NCBI GenBank assembly: GCA_020852155.1
Contig: JADZBJ010000416.1
Span: forward strand, 1 to 15,571
From: Saprospiraceae bacterium
GTDB lineage: Bacteria > Bacteroidota > Bacteroidia > Chitinophagales > Saprospiraceae
Length of the DNA stretch: 15,571 bases
Direction: 5' to 3'
Both the position numbers and the translations under genes were made by a program. Positions 7,032 to 13,124 of the stretch are shown piece after piece; the stretch's first letter is position 1; each line of letters opens with the position of its first letter. Below the pieces are notes generated by a model. That model saw only the letters and a list, made by a program, of their open reading frames with translations, did no database searches and was not told where the DNA came from.

Positions 7032-8438
7032 ATGTTGCATTATCTGTCCAAGAGGGTTTTATGGGCCATACCGACCTTGTTTCTGGTGTCGCTGGCTATC
7101 TTTTTGCTGAGCCAGTTTCAGCAGGAAGACCCCGTCTATAAAACCTTTAACATTGGGCAGGGAGAAACAGAAGATCCGGCGGCGTATGCCGCGACTTATC
7201 GGCAGTATGCTGCTTTGTTGCATCAGGATTTACCGCTTTTTTATTTCAGCATTCGTTCGGCCGCCGAGCCGGATACGCTACACCGAATTTTGCCGCCCGA
7301 ACGTCGTGAGCATTTGCAGTTGCTGTTCGGCGAAACGAAGCAATGGCCCTCTGTTCAGGCTTTTCACCAGTCGTTTTTGGCTTTACAACAGGCGACATAC
7401 GCTGCTCCCGACTCGTCGGGCCTCCTGAAACGACAAGTGCAGCCTGTTTTGCTGGCGATTTCACAGGCCACAAGCATTCAACAATTACAAGCGGCGATCA
7501 ATCAGTTAACGTCCCTGGCTGATTCATTTCCTGTTGTTGCCCCTCCCCTGATGCGATTAGCGCAATCCGTCATTAATATGGAGCATTCCAGTCCTTCCAA
7601 AGACAGGTATTGGCCGGCTTTTCACTGGTATGGCTTTGAAAACCAGTACCATTATTGGTGGAAAGGGTTTTTAAATGGTCAACTCGGCCTGAGTTATGGC
7701 TATGGCGCTTCTGCTACCGTTTGGAGTGTGATACGCGCACCGTTGGCTTATACTGTGGTGCTGAACATCTTCGTATTGGTCATTTCCTATTTTCTGGCTG
7801 TGCCGCTGGGCGTGGCTATGGCGCGCCGCAAAGGGCAATACTATGATCGTTACTGGCAACAAGCGCTGACCTTACTGGCTGCGCTGCCCACATTTGGGTT
7901 GGGCAGCCTGATGATTTGGCTCATGGCAACTCCGGGGCATGGATTAGGACTGGTGCCCGGCGCTGCCGTTCAGCCCTTTGAAATGAGCATGAAGCCGTTC
8001 ATGGACTGGCTGCTGGATAATTTTCCGCGTTTTTTACTGCTGTTGTCCACGCTTGTTTTGCACTCGCTGGCACTGTTGGCGCTGCAAATGCGCGGCAGCG
8101 TGCTTGACGTTTTACAGGAAGATTTTATTCGTACGGCGCGGGCCAAAGGATTGCAGGAAGACGATGTTTTCTGGCGTCATGCCTATAAAAATGCTTTATC
8201 TCCCCTGATTACTTCGCTGGGCAGCGCATTCCCGGCTTTATTCAGCGGCTCATTAGTCGCCGAATACATGTTCAATTATCCGGGCATGGGCACCTGTCTT
8301 CAGGGCGCTTTTGAATCCGGCAATCACCCCGTGCTATTTGCGGTGATGATGATGGTGGCCATTTTGACCATTGTCGGCAATATGGTGGTAGATTTACTCT
8401 ATGCCCTGTCCGACCCGCGAATTCAATTGGGGAGTTGA
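7032..8438 (+). CDS. ABC-type peptide transport permease, DppB/OppB family, with large first extracytoplasmic loop
   Basis: 468 residues; classical DppB/OppB proteins have about 310-340. TM1 (~8-28) starts in the usual way (YLSKRVLWAIPTLFLVSLAIFLL). A ~185-residue insertion (~31-215), Gln/Leu-rich and predicted periplasmic, follows before GQLGLSYGYGASATVWSVI, where the normal permease resumes. TMs lie around 236-263, 276-300, 334-352, 393-416 and 432-458. The cytoplasmic EAA loop, which docks to the ATPase, is RTARAKGLQEDDVFWRHAYKNALSPL (368-392, without a break). The insertion is familiar from Bacteroidota homologues. No DppC, ATPase or binding-protein gene is adjacent; the following gene is unrelated. 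The partner subunits must be elsewhere or outside the window. It starts 7 nt after the glycosylasparaginase. Confidence 0.92.
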   Translation: MLHYLSKRVLWAIPTLFLVSLAIFLLSQFQQEDPVYKTFNIGQGETEDPAAYAATYRQYAALLHQDLPLFYFSIRSAAEPDTLHRILPPERREHLQLLFGETKQWPSVQAFHQSFLALQQATYAAPDSSGLLKRQVQPVLLAISQATSIQQLQAAINQLTSLADSFPVVAPPLMRLAQSVINMEHSSPSKDRYWPAFHWYGFENQYHYWWKGFLNGQLGLSYGYGASATVWSVIRAPLAYTVVLNIFVLVISYFLAVPLGVAMARRKGQYYDRYWQQALTLLAALPTFGLGSLMIWLMATPGHGLGLVPGAAVQPFEMSMKPFMDWLLDNFPRFLLLLSTLVLHSLALLALQMRGSVLDVLQEDFIRTARAKGLQEDDVFWRHAYKNALSPLITSLGSAFPALFSGSLVAEYMFNYPGMGTCLQGAFESGNHPVLFAVMMMVAILTIVGNMVVDLLYALSDPRIQLGS

Positions 8439-8460
8439 GTGAATGATTTAAAAAAGCATG

Positions 8461-8588
8461 TAAAAACTTAGGCTGAAGGTAAAGGGTGGAGGGTAGAAGG
8501 TCTGTTGTTGGTTTTCAAACAAAAATGACTACCCTTTTTTCAAAAACACCCTCTACCTTCAGCCGTCCACCTTATGCCTAAGTTTTTA
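8461..8588. repeat. Inverted repeat A: arms made of degenerate 7-bp units
   Basis: A 13-bp perfect outer stem (TAAAAACTTAGGC at 8461-8473, its complement at 8576-8588) encloses arms built of heptads, best written as (A/G)GGTRRA. Left-arm units run 8470-8504 (e.g. GGGTGGA 8484-8490, GGGTAGA 8491-8497). Right-arm units, on the complementary strand, run 8579-8545 (e.g. AGGTGGA, AGGTAGA). The heptads of the two arms are in register in the foldback, though the bases differ. The structure fills the 181-nt gap after the permease and could terminate transcription in either direction. Confidence 0.75.
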
Positions 8589-8619
8589 TCATTTTTTTTA
8601 GATAAATCCTTCTGAAACA

Positions 8620-9735
8620 ATGTTTTGGCAGGAAAATTGGTTAAGCCCTCATAATCGAACTACTATGAGGCAACAAATTATTCTGCATAAGCAAGTATCC
8701 GGCAGTTGGCATTATTGCCGGTTGAGCATCTCGGACGCTCCGCATTGCCTGGTTGAAAAAGGTCGCGTGGGATTTGAACCGGACTCGACTGAGACTTTTC
8801 CGATGTCTGCCAACCATGCCACTGCGCTGCAAACGCTGGCCAAGGAATACATGGAACAGGGTTATGGCTCTCCGCACCGCAGCGAATGGCAGGTGTTGTC
8901 GCTGCATTTCAACATGAAACCCTGGAGTGGCTTCACTTCATCGGCCGCATGGTACGAAGACTGGAAGTCGCAATACGACGAGCCAATGCAGGAATTGCTC
9001 ATCCGCAGGGGCCATTGCGTACCCGCCGCAGATACGCCCGGACAAATTGGCGATACGCTGGTCTTGTTTAAATATGTGCTGGAGGGCGAATATGCCGCTC
9101 ATGCCGTTCTACAACTGTTTTCAAACGCTTCGATTGTTTTTCCATTCCGTGTTTATCTGGGCGACCACGAACAATATCCACAATTGCGCTCCAACCCGCT
9201 TGTGCCGCAGGAAATTTCCGATATTCTGGAAGGTTTTTATTCCGTCGCCTCAACCATGACGGCTATTTCACAGGAAGTTGCCCTGCAAAGAGTCACCTCT
9301 GTTATGCCTCAGGTCTGGACAGATCAGCAACCCGCGCGTGTTTCAAAAGATAAAGCAAATGAACTCCGCCGCCAGTTGCAGGATGTTTGGGGCTTTGACG
9401 GCGGCATCTGGACGCCGCTTGGCCCACCGTCAAAACAGGAAACGGTGTTCCTGAGTCAATGGCCCGACGCACTGAAAAATCAGATTATGCACCTGCTAAC
9501 CGGCCATAACTCCGGCCCGGTTTATCGTTTTGATTTTGATGAAGGCATCAGCGAAACGCCGTTGCGCGATGCATTCCGACATTTTGCCTACGAAGGCACT
9601 ATATTCCCGGACAATATGGAGTGGATTATTTACTGCTCGCACCACCACACCTTTACCTTCGGCGGCCCCACACTCATTCAGGCTGTCCGCGCTTTCTTCA
9701 GGGACAAGCCCGAAGAAATCAATAAAATGATGTGA
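8620..9735 (+). CDS. Uncharacterised protein with WGR-like N-terminal domain
   Basis: 371 residues from ATG 8620; ATG 8665 (residue 16, MRQQIILHK) is an equally reasonable start, and the recognisable domain begins there. Residues ~17-85 resemble a WGR domain: a strand-rich opening (IILHKQVSGSWHYCRLSI), KGRVG where the family has WGRIG, then a helix and EYMEQGYGSP, matching the usual K..KGY end. WGR domains occur in PARPs and some bacterial regulators and bind nucleic-acid ends, but the key Trp is replaced here. The rest (~86-371) was not recognised. It includes a mid-domain (LVLFKYVLEGEYAAHAVL), DVWGFDGGIWTPLGPPSK, and a C-terminal segment with IYCSHHHTFTFGGPTLIQAV. No signal peptide or membrane helix was seen, so it is probably cytoplasmic. 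The last codons and the TGA lie inside inverted repeat B. Confidence 0.65.
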   Translation: MFWQENWLSPHNRTTMRQQIILHKQVSGSWHYCRLSISDAPHCLVEKGRVGFEPDSTETFPMSANHATALQTLAKEYMEQGYGSPHRSEWQVLSLHFNMKPWSGFTSSAAWYEDWKSQYDEPMQELLIRRGHCVPAADTPGQIGDTLVLFKYVLEGEYAAHAVLQLFSNASIVFPFRVYLGDHEQYPQLRSNPLVPQEISDILEGFYSVASTMTAISQEVALQRVTSVMPQVWTDQQPARVSKDKANELRRQLQDVWGFDGGIWTPLGPPSKQETVFLSQWPDALKNQIMHLLTGHNSGPVYRFDFDEGISETPLRDAFRHFAYEGTIFPDNMEWIIYCSHHHTFTFGGPTLIQAVRAFFRDKPEEINKMM

Positions 9736-9871
9736 TAATGTGTCAATATGATAATGTAACCCATCATCACATTATCACATCATTATTGTTTCTTTGCCGA
9801 GGCAATTTTAGCATCATCCAGCCCGAAGAAGAACTGATGATGAAAAGCCATCATCACATTATCGCATCAAC
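9726..9871. repeat. Inverted repeat B: three arms made of degenerate 8-bp units (TGATAATG-type)
   Basis: A 17-bp perfect inverted repeat (9726-9742 with 9768-9784, core TGATGTGATAATGTG) has octamer-phased arms. TGATAATG occurs at 9733 and 9749, and its complement at 9770; TGATGATG appears as its complement at 9762. A third arm (9849-9869) repeats 9762-9782 directly with one mismatch in 21. It forms its own 8-bp hairpin with TGATGATG at 9835-9842, loop AAAAGC. A small TTGCC/GGCAA hairpin sits at 9794-9805. The left arm contains the TGA stop of the upstream gene, and the third arm ends 2 nt before the TTG start of the DUF58 gene. The 136-nt gap holds nothing else. Confidence 0.75.
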
Positions 9872-10744
9872 TTGACTACCGCAGAATTACTTAAAAAGGT
9901 CCGCAAGATCGAAATCACGACGCGAGGACGCAGTCGCCAGAGTTTTACCGGCGGCTACCACAGTGCGTTCAAAGGTCAGGGTATGTCATTTAGTGAGGTG
10001 CGCGCTTACCAGTTTGGCGATGATGTGCGCAATATTGACTGGAATGTAACCGCCCGATCCGGCGAGCCGCACATCAAAATTTTTGAAGAAGAACGCGACC
10101 TCTCCGTACTGTTAATGGCCGATATGAGCGGCTCGGCTTTTTGGGGCAGTACCGACCGCAGCAAACAGGAATGGATCGCTGAAATCTGCGCCACACTGGC
10201 TGTTTCCGCCGATGGCAACCACGACAAAGTCGGACTGTTGCTTTTTTCTGAAAAACCGGAACTATACCTGCCGCCTAAAAAAGGGCACGATCAATCCCTG
10301 CGCCTTATTCGGGAATTACTCAATGCCGAACCTTCGGAAAAAGGCACCAGTATCAGTGCCGCTATCCAGTTTACCTATAATATCCTCAAAAAAAGAAGCA
10401 TTTGCTTCATTCTCTCCGATTTTCAGGATGAAGGCTATGAAAGCAGCCTGCGCATGCTGGCACGCCGACACGATGTGGTCGGACTGCATTGCTTCGACCC
10501 GCGTGAACGGGATTTGCCGGACCTGGGATTGGTTCGCTGGCGCTCTGGCGAAGGAGGATATGAACAATGGATTGACTCCAGCGACCCGGATGTCCGCCGA
10601 CAGCACACCGCCGTTTTTGAGCAAAATCTTGCACGGGCAGCCAATACATTCCGTCTGGCTGGTGCAGATTTTTTAAGCCTTTCCACGACACAGGATTTCA
10701 CGTCGCCACTTCGAGAATTGTTCGAAAAAAGAACAAATAAATGA
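9872..10744 (+). CDS. DUF58 domain protein (MoxR-associated, von Willebrand A-like)
   Basis: 290 residues. It begins MTTAELLKKVRKIEITTRGR and shows the DUF58 signature GQGMSFSEVRAYQFGDDVRNIDW (split as GQGMSF, SEVRAYQFGDD and VRNIDW, ~35-57), then ARSGEPHIKIFEEERD. A vWA-like domain starts at ~78, with a metal-site motif D84-x-S86-G-S88 (ADMSGSA), and continues to FILSDFQDEG (~178) and RHDVVGLHCFDPRE. By family, such proteins act with a MoxR AAA ATPase in complex assembly or envelope stress, often in bat/aerotolerance operons. No moxR lies beside it here; the usual operon is absent. The start is TTG 9872: the frame has no ATG between the upstream in-frame TAG (9809) and this point, and family homology begins right here. 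No membrane helix was seen. Confidence 0.88.
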   Translation: MTTAELLKKVRKIEITTRGRSRQSFTGGYHSAFKGQGMSFSEVRAYQFGDDVRNIDWNVTARSGEPHIKIFEEERDLSVLLMADMSGSAFWGSTDRSKQEWIAEICATLAVSADGNHDKVGLLLFSEKPELYLPPKKGHDQSLRLIRELLNAEPSEKGTSISAAIQFTYNILKKRSICFILSDFQDEGYESSLRMLARRHDVVGLHCFDPRERDLPDLGLVRWRSGEGGYEQWIDSSDPDVRRQHTAVFEQNLARAANTFRLAGADFLSLSTTQDFTSPLRELFEKRTNK

Positions 10745-10745
10745 A

Positions 10746-10829
10746 CGGTAAGTGGTTAGCGGTAAGAGGTTAGTGATTCAACATCCGCAGTTGATGAAAA
10801 AACTAACCTCTTACCGCTAACCACTTACC
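10746..10829. repeat. Inverted repeat C: 28-bp perfect palindrome of 7-bp units
   Basis: Perfect 28-bp arms (10747-10774 and 10802-10829) enclose a 27-nt loop that itself has a 5-bp stem (TCAAC 10778-10782, GTTGA 10790-10794). Each arm is four heptads of the form NGGTAAG or NGGTTAG (10746, 10753, 10760, 10767), i.e. a 14-bp tandem duplicate matching at 12 of 14 positions. The element lies between convergent genes. The right arm supplies the last codon and TAA stop (10825-10827) of the LD-carboxypeptidase. It could serve as a bidirectional terminator although it has no T-run on the plus strand. Confidence 0.88.
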
Positions 10830-11889
10830 ACTCCCCAACGGCTTTTTCCAGAAAAGTTAGTGTAACAGCATCGGCATCGAGTTCGGCTTTGATGCCATAG
10901 GGAATGGTGGCGTTCAGGTCTGTGTGTCCGAACGGCAAACCGTAGGCCACAGGAATGCCCAACCCAGCCAGTCGGTCGCGCAGCATTTCGCGCAGGGTAA
11001 ACGTCGGTGAATCGCCTTTCGGATTGCAGTCGGCAAACACGCCCAATGCGATACCGGCCGCTTTTTTCAGGTTGGTGGTTTGCAGCAATTGTGTCAGCAT
11101 TCGGTCGAGACGATACGGCACTTCGCCAATATCTTCGATAAAGACAATTTTTTCGGAAAAATCCGGCAGATACGGCGTACCGACCAAAGACGCCAACAGG
11201 CTCAGGTTACCGCCCGTCAAAACGCCGGAAGCCTTGCCTGGCGTCAATGTTTCGCTGACAAATTCGTCAGCCAGCGTTGCTGCGCCTGTTGCATCCTGCC
11301 GCGCGCCCGTCAGCGTGTATCGGCTATGACCATTGACCAGCACTGATTGCAAATGTGTCAGGGTTTCCGCAGGAAACTCCGCTCCCGCAACCGGCCCGTG
11401 AAAGGTCACCAGTCCCGTGCGTTGGTGTATCGCCAGGTGCAACGCCGTTATGTCGCTGTAACCAATCAGGGGTTTGGGGTTTTGAGCGATCAGATGGTAA
11501 TCGAGCGAGGGGAGCAGCCTGGCAGCGCCATAACCGCCCCGAACACACCAGACGGCCTCGATGGCCGGGTCGCTGAACGCCCAGTGAAGGTCGGCTATAC
11601 GGTCGGCATCACTGCCTGCCAGATAGCCGTTACGCGCGCGTAAAAACTTCCCTTCCACGACTTTATAGCCCATTTGGGCGAGGTTGGACAATGCTTTTTC
11701 AATTTTTTCAACAGAAGCCGGACTGCTGGGCGCAATCAGGGCCACCGTAGCGCCCGGACGCAAGCGCCGGGGCCTGACCAGTTTTCGGTCTGTATTTTTT
11801 TCCATGAAAGGTCGCGTAAAACGGTAGCGGGCAGCCAGGGCCACCAACGCGCCGGAGTAGATGAATTGACGTCTTTGCATATCTGACAT
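10825..11889 (-). CDS. LD-carboxypeptidase (peptidase S66 family), exported
   Basis: By family it is a serine carboxypeptidase that removes the terminal D-Ala from tetrapeptide muropeptides in peptidoglycan recycling; MccF-like self-immunity members share the fold. It has 354 residues with a Tat-like N-terminus (QRRQFIYSGALVALAA, 5-20). The family body starts LRPGATVALIAPSSPASVEKIEKAL, followed by VWCVRGGYGAARLLP. The nucleophile is Ser145 in IGYSDITALH. The other two triad members are Glu252 in VFIEDIGEVPYR and His322 in LPFGHTD. Classical LdcA is cytoplasmic, so the signal suggests a periplasmic enzyme. The start may be ATG 11889 or ATG 11880 (MQRRQF); the latter agrees better with a TAnnTTTG box at 11892-11899. 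Its TAA stop lies inside inverted repeat C. It is divergent from mrp. Confidence 0.9.
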   Translation of the reverse strand: MSDMQRRQFIYSGALVALAARYRFTRPFMEKNTDRKLVRPRRLRPGATVALIAPSSPASVEKIEKALSNLAQMGYKVVEGKFLRARNGYLAGSDADRIADLHWAFSDPAIEAVWCVRGGYGAARLLPSLDYHLIAQNPKPLIGYSDITALHLAIHQRTGLVTFHGPVAGAEFPAETLTHLQSVLVNGHSRYTLTGARQDATGAATLADEFVSETLTPGKASGVLTGGNLSLLASLVGTPYLPDFSEKIVFIEDIGEVPYRLDRMLTQLLQTTNLKKAAGIALGVFADCNPKGDSPTFTLREMLRDRLAGLGIPVAYGLPFGHTDLNATIPYGIKAELDADAVTLTFLEKAVGEW

Positions 11890-11891
11890 GT

Positions 11892-11899
11892 CAAAGGTA
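11892..11899 (-). promoter_or_regulatory. Candidate -7 box for the LD-carboxypeptidase gene
   Basis: TACCTTTG on the minus strand matches TAnnTTTG exactly. No TTTG-like -33 box was found at the expected distance. Transcription would start near 11885, downstream of the first ATG (11889), implying a very short leader and a start at ATG 11880. Confidence 0.4.
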
Positions 11900-11931
11900 G
11901 TTTAGATCGTGGTTTTCGATATAGTCTAACG

Positions 11932-11939
11932 TACCTTCG
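11932..11939 (+). promoter_or_regulatory. Candidate -7 box for the mrp-lpxD operon
   Basis: TACCTTCG is one mismatch from TAnnTTTG. It lies 27 nt before the mrp ATG, with a TTTTC stretch about 19 nt upstream (near 11913). The match is weak, and position is the main support: the only gap between these divergent genes is 76 nt long. Confidence 0.3.
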
Positions 11940-11965
11940 CCGCGCAATTCCCTTACAACGCTCGT

Positions 11966-13090
11966 ATGTTAAGTCAGTTTTTCAAACCCAAGATGGATCA
12001 GGAGCAAATACTGAAAGCACTGAAACAGGTGCGCGACCCTCAAACCGGCCAGGATATCGTTTCGGTCGGCATGGTTCAAGACCTGCAAATAAGTGATAAA
12101 CAGGTCAATTTTAAGTTAGTCGTGCCTTCGCTTCAAATGCAGGGCAAGGCTGATCTCAATTTTGCCTGCATCAGCGCCATTGTTGAGAAATTTCCAGACG
12201 CTCAGGTCAATGCGCATTTCATGGCACGTCCCGCCGGCACGGCAACCAGTACCAGCATCGTACCGCACATTAAAAATATCATTGCTGTCGCTTCCGGCAA
12301 AGGCGGCGTCGGCAAAAGCACTGTGTCTGTCAACCTTGCACTTGGGCTTCAAAAACTCGGCGCCAGGGTCGGACTCATGGATGCCGACGTGTACGGCCCG
12401 AGTTTGCCAACCATGTTGGGACTGACTGGCCAGCGGCCTAAAATCCAGGACGTAACCGGCAAGGCCAAAATGGTTCCGCTGGATGCTTATGGAATGCCGG
12501 TTATCAGCATTGGCAACATCATCGAGCCAGATCAGGCCGTGGTATTGCGCGGGCCGCGACTGGCCGCGATCATCAAGCAATTTTTTAATGATGTGTTGTG
12601 GGATCCGCTCGACTTTCTCGTGATTGACCTGCCTCCCGGCACCGGCGATGTACAGTTGACGCTGGTTCAAACAGCACCCATCACGGGCGTCGTATTGGTG
12701 ACTACACCGCAGGATGTAGCCCTGGCCGATGCGATGAAAGCCATGAACATGTTTATGCTACCGCAAATAGATGTGCCCATTCTGGGTGTGGTCGAAAACA
12801 TGGCCTGGTTCACGCCGGCAGAATTGCCGGAAAATCGCTATTACATTTTTGGTGAAGGCGGCGGCAAAAAACTGGCCCTCGAAAGTCATTCTGTTCTGTT
12901 AGGTCAGGTGCCACTGGTACAGTCTATTCGCGAAGGCGGCGATGATGGCCATCCGGCCGTTTTGCACAATGGCAGCATGGTGTCTGAAGCCTTCATGAAT
13001 ATAGCCAAAAACACATTACGCCAGATAGCAATACGCAATGAAATGAAAGCGCCGACTCAGGTGGTTTCACTCGGCGGCGACCTGCACTAA
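11966..13090 (+). CDS. Mrp/NBP35-family Fe-S cluster carrier ATPase
   Basis: A P-loop ATPase thought to bind and deliver Fe-S clusters to apoproteins, cytoplasmic. It has 374 residues. An N-terminal MIP18-like (DUF59) domain (~11-90) has RDPQTGQDIVSVGMVQDL. The deviant Walker A follows (SGKGGVGKST, 110-119), then DADVYGPSLPTMLG (140-152), and LVIDLPPGTGDVQLTL (218-233) as Walker B/switch region. The segment GVVENMAWFTPAELPENRYYIFGEGGG (274-300, written here unbroken only in position) lacks the CxxC found in E. coli ApbC and many homologues. Bacteroidota proteins I know share this TPAELPEN form. The start could also be ATG 11993 (residue 10, MDQEQILKAL). lpxD follows after 34 nt and is probably co-transcribed. 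Confidence 0.93.
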   Translation: MLSQFFKPKMDQEQILKALKQVRDPQTGQDIVSVGMVQDLQISDKQVNFKLVVPSLQMQGKADLNFACISAIVEKFPDAQVNAHFMARPAGTATSTSIVPHIKNIIAVASGKGGVGKSTVSVNLALGLQKLGARVGLMDADVYGPSLPTMLGLTGQRPKIQDVTGKAKMVPLDAYGMPVISIGNIIEPDQAVVLRGPRLAAIIKQFFNDVLWDPLDFLVIDLPPGTGDVQLTLVQTAPITGVVLVTTPQDVALADAMKAMNMFMLPQIDVPILGVVENMAWFTPAELPENRYYIFGEGGGKKLALESHSVLLGQVPLVQSIREGGDDGHPAVLHNGSMVSEAFMNIAKNTLRQIAIRNEMKAPTQVVSLGGDLH

Positions 13091-13124
13091 TACCACTTCC
13101 TTTATTCCGGATATTCCTTATTTT

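Noticed and set aside
8461..8588. Repeat A as an attC/integron-type site
   Set aside because: It lacks the paired R and L box layout and core site of attC, there is no integrase, and the arms are better explained by the heptad pattern.
8461..10829. Toxin-antitoxin or defence island hidden among the genes between the repeats
   Set aside because: The genes are a WGR-like unknown and a DUF58 protein, with no nuclease, toxin, methylase or other effector motif; nothing supports a defence function.
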